52,142 bases of DNA from JAYEKL01 sp034660995 (GTDB lineage Bacteria; Patescibacteriota; Minisyncoccia; JAHIHE01; JAGLIN01), in the NCBI GenBank assembly GCA_034660995.1, contig JAYEKL010000063.1, forward strand, positions 1-52,142, read 5' to 3'. Below, piece after piece: positions 8,462 through 16,163 of the stretch. Below the pieces are notes generated by a model. The model saw only the letters and a program-made list of their open reading frames with translations, was not told the DNA's origin and made no database searches. Made by a program: the position numbers and the translations under genes. The stretch's first letter is position 1, and every line of letters begins with the position of its first letter.

Positions 8462-9178
8462 ATGGAAAAAAATAAAAATCTACCAACTCACATTGCCATC
8501 ATTCCTGATGGAAATCGTAGATGGGCAAAAAAGCACAAGTTAGACGCATGGCTTGGGCATAAGAAAGGGGCAGAAAGTTTAGATATGCTAGCAGATGTTA
8601 TAGTTGAATTAAGCATTCCGCATATTTCTTTTTGGGGGTCTTCAATGGATAATATAACAAAACGTTCTAAGGCAGAAGTAGAGTTTTTATTGAAAATGTT
8701 TAAAAAGAATTTTTTGGAATTATCTAAAAATAAAAAAATTCATGACAATGAGATTAAAATTAATATATTTGGAGACTGGAGAGAACAATTTCCAAAGGAG
8801 GTTTGTTCGTCATTGAATACGGCAATAGATTCTACGAAAAATTATAGTAAGTTTTTTCTTAATTTTTTTCTTGCTTATAGTGGGACTAATGAGGTTTTAA
8901 GCGCTATAAAATGTATTGTAAAAAGAGCAAGGGAAGATATGTCTTTAAAAATTGATAAAGATCTTTTAAAACATTGTCTTCTAACTAGTGATCTGCCTGC
9001 GGTAGATCTAATGATAAGAACAGGAGGAGAACCGCATCTAAGTGATGGATTTATGATGTGGGACACCGCCAATGCTCAATTGTATTTTTCTGAAAAACTT
9101 TGGCCAGATTTTGATCAGAATGATCTTAAAGAGGCAATAAAAGATTATACAAATAGAAGTAGAAGATTTGGTGGATAA
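8462..9178 (+). CDS. uppS: Isoprenyl (undecaprenyl) diphosphate synthase, cis-prenyltransferase
   Basis: Extends FPP with IPP units to make the C55 lipid carrier for peptidoglycan and other envelope polymers. 238 residues, the normal length. The first catalytic block 'IAIIPDGNRRWAKK' (about 12-25) contains the essential Asp, and the C-terminal block 'DLMIRTGGEPHLSDGFMMWD' (about 187-206) provides the IPP-binding Arg residues. The family usually has 'FLLWQ' where this protein has 'FMMWD', a mild divergence. mltG follows 45 bp later, so the pair contributes to cell-wall assembly. Confidence 0.92.
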   Translation: MEKNKNLPTHIAIIPDGNRRWAKKHKLDAWLGHKKGAESLDMLADVIVELSIPHISFWGSSMDNITKRSKAEVEFLLKMFKKNFLELSKNKKIHDNEIKINIFGDWREQFPKEVCSSLNTAIDSTKNYSKFFLNFFLAYSGTNEVLSAIKCIVKRAREDMSLKIDKDLLKHCLLTSDLPAVDLMIRTGGEPHLSDGFMMWDTANAQLYFSEKLWPDFDQNDLKEAIKDYTNRSRRFGG

Positions 9179-9223
9179 GTATGGCGATTTATATAGTAGG
9201 TTCTATATTTGATTTATAATATT

Positions 9224-10261
9224 ATGAAAAAAAAGAAATTGTTTTTAGCTTTTATTATTTTTGTATTTGCACTCGTTTTTATTGTAGTAGGGAGTTATTT
9301 TTATATTCAAAATGTTATTGAGAATCCTTATAATATTGAAGACAGCGAAAAACGAGAATTTATAATTCAAAATGGAGAGAGCGTAGAGCAAATTGCTGTT
9401 AATTTAGAGAGAGATGGACTTATAGTTGGAAAAGATTTTTTCAAGATCTGTGTGTGGGAGAAAAAAATAGCAAGTGATCTTCAAGCTGGAAGCTATGAGT
9501 TGTCTCCATCAATGACAATTATGCGGATAACAGATCTTTTTATTGGGGGAAAAATAAAAGGAAATGAAATTTGGGTCACTATACCAGAAGGATTTTCTAG
9601 CGAAGAAATAGATGAGAGACTTGCTGAGAGTGGTCTTATTAACAAAGAAGAATTTATAAATTTCGATAACAATATCCCACAAGATTTTTTGAATAAATAT
9701 GAATTTTTAGAAGATGCTAGAGATGGTGAAAGTCTTCAAGGATATTATTTTCCTGATACATATAAGTATTATAGTGATTCATCAATAGAAGAAATTGCAT
9801 CAAAAATGCTTAATAACTTTGATTTAAAATTAACAGATGATTTGAGAGCAGAGATTAAAAGTCAAAATAGAACTATTTTTGAAGTTATAATTTTAGCAAG
9901 TATTATTGAGAAAGAGGTTGGAGATTCCAAAGATATGAAAAATGTATCTAGTGTTTTTTTGAATAGATTAGAAATTGGGCAAGCGCTTGAATCTGATGCT
10001 ACTATAAATTATGTAACAAAAACAGGTAGGGCACGGTCAACTTATGAAGATTTAGAAATTGAATCACCTTATAACACATATAAATATACTGGTTTTACCC
10101 CTACGCCAATCTCAAACCCAGGATTAGAAGCGATTAAGGCGGCAATAAGTCCAGAAAAAACTGATTATTTTTATTTTCTTACAAAGGAAGATGGTGGTGC
10201 GATTTTTAGCAAGACCTATCAGGAGCATTTAAAAAATAAATATAAATATTTAGGACCTTAA
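9224..10261 (+). CDS. mltG: Endolytic murein transglycosylase (YceG/MltG)
   Basis: Membrane-anchored lytic transglycosylase thought to cut nascent glycan strands and set their length. N-terminal lysines then one TM helix (about 5-27), a LysM-like segment with 'FIIQNGESVEQIAVNLERDG', and the catalytic domain with 'ASIIEKEVGDS' (catalytic Glu) and 'SPYNTYKYTGFTPTPISNPG', the family hallmark. An in-frame TTG 15 bp upstream is possible, but the ATG at 9224 directly precedes the MKKKK membrane-insertion start. 345 residues, typical. Pairs functionally with uppS just upstream. Confidence 0.94.
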   Translation: MKKKKLFLAFIIFVFALVFIVVGSYFYIQNVIENPYNIEDSEKREFIIQNGESVEQIAVNLERDGLIVGKDFFKICVWEKKIASDLQAGSYELSPSMTIMRITDLFIGGKIKGNEIWVTIPEGFSSEEIDERLAESGLINKEEFINFDNNIPQDFLNKYEFLEDARDGESLQGYYFPDTYKYYSDSSIEEIASKMLNNFDLKLTDDLRAEIKSQNRTIFEVIILASIIEKEVGDSKDMKNVSSVFLNRLEIGQALESDATINYVTKTGRARSTYEDLEIESPYNTYKYTGFTPTPISNPGLEAIKAAISPEKTDYFYFLTKEDGGAIFSKTYQEHLKNKYKYLGP

Positions 10262-10308
10262 TGTTTATTCATAAGAGTTTATTATAATAATTATTAATTA
10301 CAAATATT

Positions 10309-10872
10309 ATGCTTAAAGAAAAAAGACTAAGTCAAAAAAAAGTTTTATTTATAGTTGGAAGTAAAAATTTTAGAGATGAAGAATATTTTATTCCATTTGG
10401 AATACTACAAAAAGAAGGCGCAACAATTATCACTGCTAGTTCAGTAAAAGGTGGAGTGATTGGCATTGAGGGAGGAGAAGCTAGATCAACGCTAACGCTA
10501 GAAGAGGTAGTTGTGAAAAATTTTGATGTAATCATTTTTGTTGGTGGAGACGGAGCTAATGAATACTTTGAAAATAATGAGGCTCATAAGATTATAGGAA
10601 AAGCAGTAGTAAAGCGCAAAGTTTTAGCTGCGATATGTATTGCTCCAGTAATTTTGGCAAAAGCAGGAATTCTTAGAGGCAAAAAGGCTACAGTATGGTC
10701 AAGTCTTATGAATAAAAGTGGAGCAGAAGCATTGAAAGAAGCTGGATGTACTGTAGAGGAAAAAAGAGTTGTTGTTGACGGTAGAATTGTTACGGCTGAC
10801 GGTCCAGCAGTTGCTAAAGAATTTACAGAAGCTATAATTGAAACTCTTTTAAAGAAAAATGAGGAGGAATAG
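10309..10872 (+). CDS. DJ-1/YajL-like protein (DJ-1/PfpI superfamily)
   Basis: 187 residues of the class I glutamine-amidotransferase-like fold. The nucleophile elbow reads 'LAAICIAPVILAKAGIL', so the conserved Cys is followed by Ile-Ala-Pro as in DJ-1/YajL, not by His-Gly as in PfpI proteases. 'FVGGDGANEYFEN' matches the loop before the active site. The family includes stress-linked chaperones and glyoxalase/deglycase-like enzymes; the substrate here is unknown. The 5' spacer is only 47 bp after mltG, so co-transcription is plausible. Confidence 0.85.
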   Translation: MLKEKRLSQKKVLFIVGSKNFRDEEYFIPFGILQKEGATIITASSVKGGVIGIEGGEARSTLTLEEVVVKNFDVIIFVGGDGANEYFENNEAHKIIGKAVVKRKVLAAICIAPVILAKAGILRGKKATVWSSLMNKSGAEALKEAGCTVEEKRVVVDGRIVTADGPAVAKEFTEAIIETLLKKNEEE

Positions 10873-10875
10873 GTA

Positions 10876-11033
10876 AGTTAGGTATTAAGTATATAGTATT
10901 AAGTATTAAGTATATGGTATTAAGTATTAAGCATCCCACTTAATATTTTTCGATTTACAATATTCTTCAACCTTGTGGAGAAGTTGTACGCATAGAAGTT
11001 ATTATATGCAAAAGTTCTCCATAAAGTCGAACA
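10876..11033. repeat. Repeat family C array plus family D copy 2
   Basis: 10876-10935 is an array of 'AGTATTAAGTAT' units. 10963-11033 is a full-length family D unit with inverted ends 'TTGTGGAGAAGTTGTACG' and 'AAGTTCTCCATAAAGTCGAA'. No coding sequence seen. Confidence 0.85.
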
Positions 11034-11113
11034 ATATAAATTGAATGTAGCAGACTATATATGTTAAAATGTTAGTATGTTAAAATGACTAGGGGATTGA
11101 CCCCGTTACAAAT

Positions 11114-11200
11114 TTTACATTACTGTTTCGTTGATATTAACTATCCTATTCGCTTGGGATAATTAATTTCCATTATACTTTCTTGTAAAATTTGGAACGT
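11114..11200. repeat. Long imperfect two-tier hairpin upstream of the rplJ promoter
   Basis: Outer arms 'CGTTACAAATTTTACA' and 'TGTAAAATTTGGAACG' (one mismatch) enclose inner arms 'ATTAACTATCC' and 'GGGATAATTAAT'. It could be a decayed MITE or a structured element. It ends 2 bp before the -35 of rplJ. Confidence 0.6.
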
Positions 11201-11202
11201 GG

Positions 11203-11230
11203 TTGACACAATCTTGATTGTGTATATAAT
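11203..11230 (+). promoter_or_regulatory. rplJ-rplL promoter with dyad in the spacer
   Basis: TTGACA (11203-11208), 16-bp spacer, TATAAT (11225-11230). An 18-bp perfect dyad ACACAATC-TT-GATTGTGT (11206-11223) overlaps the -35 end and fills the spacer, a position where an operator would sit. Confidence 0.8.
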
Positions 11231-11330
11231 ATAGTTAAGTTATTCACAGACAGTAGGCAATCATTAAGTCCTGCCGAGAATAAATCAAATGTATTTGATT
11301 TGCTGTTGTCTGTGAGATTGCAGTTTTTTT
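11231..11330 (+). promoter_or_regulatory. Ribosomal protein L10 leader
   Basis: The transcript contains 'CAGACAGTAGGCAATC' then 'TTAAGTCCTGCCGAGA', the conserved internal-loop core of the L10 leader to which L10-(L12)n binds for feedback control. CACAGACA pairs with TGTCTGTG at 11308-11315, closing the structure, and a T7 run follows 'GATTGCAG', consistent with attenuation. Located 5' of rplJ exactly as in other bacteria. Confidence 0.85.
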
Positions 11331-11348
11331 ATTTTTAAAAACATATTT

Positions 11349-11873
11349 ATGTCAATTACAAAACAAGATAAAGAAAAAATAGTTAAAAATCTTAGTGATA
11401 AGTTTTCAAAAGCTAAATCTATTATTTTTTTGGGATTTAAAGGATTAACAGTTAAAGAGGATAATGAGTTAAGAAATAAGCTTAGAGGTGAAGATATTGA
11501 TTATAAGGTTGCCAGAAAAACCTTAATTAAAAGAGGTCTAAAGGATGTAAATATTGAAGGTGCTGAGGATTTGGAGTTAGAAGGTCCAATTAGTATGGCT
11601 GTTTCTTACGATGATGAAGTGGCTCCAGCAAGATTAGCTAATGAATATGCTAAAACAAATAAAAAGTTAAAATTGCTTGGAGGATATGTTTCAAATAAAT
11701 ATTTAGATGTGGTGGAAATAAAGGCTTTATCGCTTTTGCAGGGAAAGGATCAATTGAGGGCTCAATTAGTAGGAACAATAAATGCTCCTGTGTCTGGTTT
11801 TGTAAATGTTCTAGCTGGCAATATTCGTGGATTAGTTAATGTCCTAAAAGCAATTGAGGATAATAAAAAATAA
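11349..11873 (+). CDS. rplJ: 50S ribosomal protein L10
   Basis: Forms the base of the ribosomal stalk and anchors L7/L12 dimers. 174 residues with 'SIIFLGFKGLTVKEDNELRNKLR' replacing the usual 'vvvdyrGLtv..l..LR' start, 'YKVARKTLIKRGL', and the C-terminal L12-binding helix (about 135-172). It is also the repressor expected to bind the leader immediately upstream. No Shine-Dalgarno is visible before the ATG. rplL follows after 44 bp. Confidence 0.96.
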   Translation: MSITKQDKEKIVKNLSDKFSKAKSIIFLGFKGLTVKEDNELRNKLRGEDIDYKVARKTLIKRGLKDVNIEGAEDLELEGPISMAVSYDDEVAPARLANEYAKTNKKLKLLGGYVSNKYLDVVEIKALSLLQGKDQLRAQLVGTINAPVSGFVNVLAGNIRGLVNVLKAIEDNKK

Positions 11874-11917
11874 TAATTTATTAATAAATTTTAATTTTAA
11901 AAGAAAGGAAAATAGTT

Positions 11918-12376
11918 ATGTCAGATGAAAAAAAAGAAGTTGAAGCTAAAGAAGAGAAAGAAGTTTCAACAGAAGATAAAAAAGAAGTAGAAGTTCCTAA
12001 AAAGTTTCAAGATTTAGTAAAGCAGATTGAAGAACTTAGCGTTCTTGAACTTTCTGAGCTTGTTAGCGTTCTTGAAGATAAATTTGGAGTTTCTGCTGCA
12101 GCTCCCGCCATGATGGCTGCAATGCCACAGGCTGGTGGCGCGGGAGAAGCTGAAGAAGAAGAAAAATCAGAATTTGATGTAGAGCTTGTCGCTCCTGGGG
12201 ACGCAAAAATTGCTATCATCAAAATTGTTAGAGAAGTAACTGGAAAAGGATTAAAAGATGCAAAGGATATTGTTGATGCTGCTCCTGTAGTTGTTAAAGA
12301 AAAAGCTCCAACAGCTGAAGCTGAAGAATTAAAGAAAAAATTAGAAGATGCTGGAGCAACAGTAAATCTAAAGTAA
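11918..12376 (+). CDS. rplL: 50S ribosomal protein L7/L12
   Basis: Stalk protein that recruits and stimulates translational GTPases. 152 residues, about 30 longer than usual because of a charged Lys/Glu-rich N-terminal extension (1-28) before the dimerisation domain 'FQDLVKQIEELSVLELSELV'. A hinge with 'AAAPAMMAAMPQAGG' follows, then the C-terminal domain with 'IAIIKIVREVTGKGLKDAKD'. One of the few genes here with a clear Shine-Dalgarno (GAAAGGAA). A strong terminator follows the stop. Confidence 0.96.
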   Translation: MSDEKKEVEAKEEKEVSTEDKKEVEVPKKFQDLVKQIEELSVLELSELVSVLEDKFGVSAAAPAMMAAMPQAGGAGEAEEEEKSEFDVELVAPGDAKIAIIKIVREVTGKGLKDAKDIVDAAPVVVKEKAPTAEAEELKKKLEDAGATVNLK

Positions 12377-12400
12377 GCTCATTTGTATTTTAGAGATATA

Positions 12401-12432
12401 AAAACAAGGGATTAAACCTCCCTTGTTTTTTG
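12401..12432 (+). terminator. Terminator of rplJ-rplL
   Basis: AAAACAAGGG - ATTAAACCT - CCCTTGTTTT followed by TT, 24 bp after the rplL stop. Confidence 0.88.
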
Positions 12433-12450
12433 TGATTTTAGGTATGGCCT

Positions 12451-12536
12451 TTTCTTATAATTCCCCTCTAGAGAGGGGGTTGGGGGTGTGTTAAAAAGCT
12501 TGTTACACACCCCTTACCCCTCTCAAGAGGGGAATA
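12451..12536. repeat. Interspersed repeat family A, copy 1
   Basis: Palindromic unit: 'ATTCCCCTCTAGAGAGGG', then 'TTGGGGGTGTGTTAA', centre AAGCTT, then 'TTACACACCCC', then 'CCCCTCTCAAGAGGGGAAT'. The whole unit can fold into one long hairpin. It lies between convergent genes. Confidence 0.92.
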
Positions 12537-12591
12537 GTCTCCTGGATGGCCATCTGGATATTGCTGTTTTGTATAAGGTCACATTTATTAT

Positions 12592-14898
12592 TTAAATCTC
12601 AATTTCAACTTCAAAAATTTTATCTCCATTTAATATATAAATCTTTTTATTTTTTTCATCTACAATGATGTTTTTTAGATTATCAAACTTATTGCTAATG
12701 TATTGTCCTAATAGTTCTCCGCTTATCTTGTTAAAAAGTACGATTCTGTTTTTGGCTGAATCTGTAATATAAAGATATTCAAATTCTGGTTTGGTGTAAA
12801 TTTCTGATGAGCTAGAGATTAATTCGCTTGGACTTTCTGTTGAAAATCCTATTACTTTTCTGCCACGATTAAACTTATCAATTAATCCATTTGAATTTAA
12901 AAGATAAATAGATCCGTCAATTGCCATTGATATAACATCTTCAATATTTTCATTTTCTTTTTCAAACCAGGTTTTTCCTGATGCAAAACTATTTGTTAGT
13001 TTTTTGTATTTGTAAATTTGGTTTGAATCTAATAGATATAGAAAATTACTATAAGCGCTTAAATCTTTTAGTTTAGATATGTTTTCTGGAAGTTCTATCT
13101 CTATAGTTGAAAATGTTTCTTTGCTAATATCAAATATTCCCATTTTGTTAGAGTCTGTGGCGAATATAATTTCTTTGGTTTTTTCCATTGAAGTTGAAGC
13201 ACTGCTTAGGTTTGCATTATCTTTAATTTTAATTTTAAAATCGGTTATATCTTTTTTAGTAAAGCTTATTCCGTTTAATGTTCCATTTTTTGAGTCAAAT
13301 ACAAAATACTTTTTGTTATCTTTAAATATTTTTTTAGGATCTTTAATATCTTCTATTTGATTAAAATCAATTATTACTATTGGGTCTTCTATTCTGCTTA
13401 CAAGATCAATTATGTCTAATTGTTTTTGGATTTCTTCTAATAAAACAGAAGCTTTAGCAGACAGTTGTTTATATCTCTCTTTATCGTCTAGTGAGATATT
13501 TCTTGTATTTATTATATTTTTTGCTTCAATCAAAGATTTTCTTGCCTCTGGTTGATTACTTATTGAATCTATTTCTGCTTTTTCTATTTTGTTTTCAGCT
13601 TGAATTAATAAACTAGCATAAGCGCTAAATTTTTCATTTTCACTGTCTGTATAATTTTTGAATATTAATCCTCCTATAAAGACAAATGCAATAAGTACAA
13701 ATGTGACTAGTATCAATTTTTTTCTATTAGAGGATACCTTTACTTGTTGTGGAGATTCATCTTCAGATTTTGATTTTCTGACAAATTTAAAAATTGGAAG
13801 TATAATTTTATTTTTTATCAAAACAAAAATTTCTTTCAGCTTTTTTAGTAAATATTCAATTTTAGTTTCAGATTCTTCATCAAGTGAATCCATAAAATTG
13901 TTAGTTCTACTTTTTTCGTTTTGATGTTTTTCTTTAAATAATTCTAAATTTTTGTCCACTTCTTTTTTTACTTCTATTTTATCCGATGGTTCTTTTTTTT
14001 CATACTTATCTATAATATCTTCAAGACTGAGTTTTTCTTTTTTTGTGGTTGTTTTTGATGGTTGCAGAATTTCTTTTTCAGTTTTATTAAAATTTGCTGG
14101 ATCTTCAAGTTTTTCTTGTAGGATTGGAATAGCTTCTTTTTCTTCTCTTTTCTTCTCGACATTTTTTCTTTGTGGTTTTATTTTAATTTGAGTAAGCTTT
14201 TCTTCACTTTCTTTTCCAATTTTCATAAGCAATAAGCCCATTGTTTTAATATCACTTTCTTTTTCAATGGAATCTTGAATAGTTTTTGCTAAATCTTCAA
14301 TGGTCAAGGAGAAGGCTAGCTGTTTTAATTTTTCTATTGGAAATATTTCGAAAAGTTTAGGAGTGGCAAATAAAACAAGATCACCATCTTCTAATTCTCC
14401 ATTGGCAATGTTAGTAAATGTTTTAAAAGGATGAGGTTTTTCTTCGTTGGTTATGTTCTTTCCTATGTCGGTAATTTGTTCATCTCTAATAAGGATAGTT
14501 TTGATTTTACCTGTTTGACTTATATGAAGTTCATTATTCATATACGCGCAGTATGTCATATTCAAATTTCCAATCCAATCTACATTTCCTTGTTCAGCAA
14601 GTTTGGAAAGTGTTGAATTTACTTTATGCAAGCTTGATTCCAAGCTTTCCATAGTTGATTTTCCTAAATTAGAGTTGGAATAAAACTCTTTCTTGGCAAT
14701 TGAAACAAGAAGATTTATAAGATAGGAAGAATTTTCTGAAAAATCTACGATTTCTCCAACGATATATAAATTTCCCAATGATTGCTCTTCAATATTTTCG
14801 GGTTCATAAATAAATATATCACAAAAAGATTTTCTTTCTTCACTTGAAAAAACAATTTCTTTCAAGTCTATTTTTATTTTCTTATTTAAACTTGCCAT
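12592..14898 (-). CDS. Membrane protein: PP2C-like domain, one TM helix, C-terminal propeller-like domain
   Basis: 768 residues, not a named family I can assign. Residues about 1-230 have the strand/acid pattern of a PPM/PP2C phosphatase ('GNLYIVGEIVDF', 'MTYCAYMNNELHISQTG', 'LEDGDLVLFATPKLFEIF'), but the metal-binding Asp-Gly motifs look degraded ('VGEIVD' for the usual 'aDGmGG'), so it may be catalytically dead. A Lys/Glu-rich linker (230-390) leads to one TM helix (394-413), a coiled coil (about 425-500), and strand-rich repeats with 'IYLLNSNGLIDKFN', 'YLYITDSAKNRIVLFN' and 'KIYILNGDKIFEVE' like an NHL/six-bladed propeller outside the cell. The topology suggests a signalling or envelope-sensing protein. 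It is convergent with rplL. Confidence 0.75.
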   Translation of the reverse strand: MASLNKKIKIDLKEIVFSSEERKSFCDIFIYEPENIEEQSLGNLYIVGEIVDFSENSSYLINLLVSIAKKEFYSNSNLGKSTMESLESSLHKVNSTLSKLAEQGNVDWIGNLNMTYCAYMNNELHISQTGKIKTILIRDEQITDIGKNITNEEKPHPFKTFTNIANGELEDGDLVLFATPKLFEIFPIEKLKQLAFSLTIEDLAKTIQDSIEKESDIKTMGLLLMKIGKESEEKLTQIKIKPQRKNVEKKREEKEAIPILQEKLEDPANFNKTEKEILQPSKTTTKKEKLSLEDIIDKYEKKEPSDKIEVKKEVDKNLELFKEKHQNEKSRTNNFMDSLDEESETKIEYLLKKLKEIFVLIKNKIILPIFKFVRKSKSEDESPQQVKVSSNRKKLILVTFVLIAFVFIGGLIFKNYTDSENEKFSAYASLLIQAENKIEKAEIDSISNQPEARKSLIEAKNIINTRNISLDDKERYKQLSAKASVLLEEIQKQLDIIDLVSRIEDPIVIIDFNQIEDIKDPKKIFKDNKKYFVFDSKNGTLNGISFTKKDITDFKIKIKDNANLSSASTSMEKTKEIIFATDSNKMGIFDISKETFSTIEIELPENISKLKDLSAYSNFLYLLDSNQIYKYKKLTNSFASGKTWFEKENENIEDVISMAIDGSIYLLNSNGLIDKFNRGRKVIGFSTESPSELISSSSEIYTKPEFEYLYITDSAKNRIVLFNKISGELLGQYISNKFDNLKNIIVDEKNKKIYILNGDKIFEVEIEI

Positions 14899-14959
14899 TT
14901 TTTATTTTGTTATCACTATTAATGATTCACTTTTTTTATTATAATACTTTTAGATGTTT

Positions 14960-15182
14960 TAGACAAGGGAAAGGGAATTAGTATTAAGTGAACTAGTATT
15001 AAGTATTAAGTATTAAGCATCCCACTTAATATTCTTCGACCTTGTGGAGAAGTTGTACGCATAGAACCTTATTTCGCGCAAAAGAATATTATATACAATA
15101 TTCCTTGACTCACAATATCTTTCTGTGACGCTAGTGCTTAATACTTAATACTGCATACTTAATACTAGTTCCCTTGTCATAC
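14960..15182. repeat. Composite repeat: family C arrays in opposite orientation around a truncated family D copy
   Basis: Left side reads 'GGGAATTAGTATTAAG' and several TATTAAG units; right side reads 'TGCTTAATACTTAATACTG' and 'CTTAATACTAGTTCCC', the inverse. Between them 15031-15085 is a family D left half ending after 'GTTGTACGCATAGAA'. The inverted C arms make this look like one mobile composite. Confidence 0.75.
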
Positions 15183-15298
15183 TAATCCAAAAATTGTATA
15201 ATGAAGACACGGTGCGATTTGGCTTGCTGTTTGGTAGTGGAATAAAAGAACGTTCAAACATTTCTAATCTCCAACCCCTAACTCCTAACCCAATATGT

Positions 15299-15877
15299 AT
15301 GTCTGAAGTTTTAGAAAAACTATTTCGTTCAAAAGCCGAAGTTAAACTTCTTCGTCTTTTTATGAACAATCCCAATGAAAGGTATTTAATTTCTGAAGTA
15401 GCTAAAAAGTCAAAAGTAAACGTTTCCACAGTGCGAAAAGAAATTAATAATCTTGTGAAAATTAAATTTTTAGTTCAACGGAAAAAATCTGGAAAAACAT
15501 ATTATTATGCTAATCAAGATTTTGGTTTTTATGATGAATTAAAGAAATTGATTTTTAAGGCGAGTCCCACATCAGCTGATAGACTTGTATCTTTGGCAAT
15601 GAGATTAGGACAGATAAGGTTTGTGCTTGTTTCTGGAGTTTTTTTAAATTCCGAAAAGAGTAAAATTGATATTTTAATTGTTGGTGAGCAGATAAACAGA
15701 AGTAAATTAAAAAGTTTTTTATCTAACACTGAAGCAGAGGTGGGTAAAGGAATTAATTATGTTTGCATGAGTACAGATGAATATCGATATAGAAAAGGAA
15801 TGTTTGATAAATTTATAGTGAATATTTTTGAGAATCCGCATAAAATATTAATAGATAGAATGAAAAAAGATATCTAA
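15299..15877 (+). CDS. Winged-helix transcriptional regulator with a nucleotidyltransferase-like C-terminus
   Basis: 192 residues. Residues about 1-75 form a wHTH domain ('KAEVKLLRLFMNNPNERYLI', 'KVNVSTVRKEINNLVKIKFL', wing 'KSGKTYYYAN'). The C-terminal ~100 residues resemble a minimal nucleotidyltransferase fold ('VFLNSEKSKIDILIVGE', 'MSTDEYRYRKGMFDKFIVNIF'), an arrangement seen in archaeal and CPR regulators. The G-S / D-x-D catalytic signature is partly replaced ('SGVFLNSEKSKIDILI'), so activity is doubtful. The frame is open from 15194, but the upstream part is repeat-family E sequence; ATG at 15299 starts the recognisable domain. Confidence 0.75.
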   Translation: MSEVLEKLFRSKAEVKLLRLFMNNPNERYLISEVAKKSKVNVSTVRKEINNLVKIKFLVQRKKSGKTYYYANQDFGFYDELKKLIFKASPTSADRLVSLAMRLGQIRFVLVSGVFLNSEKSKIDILIVGEQINRSKLKSFLSNTEAEVGKGINYVCMSTDEYRYRKGMFDKFIVNIFENPHKILIDRMKKDI

Positions 15878-15883
15878 TTAGGG

Positions 15884-16036
15884 TCCCTCTCTCCGAAAAT
15901 ACGGGACGCGGCAAGAGTAAGTAAATAGTATTAAGTATTAAGTATTAAGCATCTCACTTAATATTCTTTGACCTTGTGGAGAAGTCGTACGCATAGAAGT
16001 AATTACATACAATAGTTCTCCATAAAGTCGAAGAAT
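15884..16036. repeat. Repeat cluster: inverted family A fragment, family C array, family D copy 4
   Basis: 15887-15914 has 'CCCTCTCTCCGAAAATACGG', the inverse of the variant core at 17480-17510. 15922-15952 is a TATTAAG array. 15962-16036 is a full family D unit ending 'TTCTCCATAAAGTCGAA'. Nothing coding seen. Confidence 0.8.
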
Positions 16037-16163
16037 GTAATAAGTAGAGTCTGAATTTTCAATTTGGTATTTTCTCACTCAAGAAACTAATAATATTTGA
16101 CTTGGGAGAGGACCAGTCTAATGCTGGGAATTTTAAGTTTAATAAATGAGTGTTTTTTTAAAA

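Noticed and set aside
10876..10935. TATTAAG arrays as a possible CRISPR
   Set aside because: Units are 8-10 bp, directly tandem, with no unique spacers, and recur at many loci.
12451..12536. Family A as simple terminators
   Set aside because: Several copies lie between co-directional genes or after a proper terminator, lack a T run, and share sequence as well as structure.
15194..15298. N-terminal extension of the wHTH regulator
   Set aside because: The 35 upstream codons are translated family E repeat ('CCAACCCCTAACTCC').
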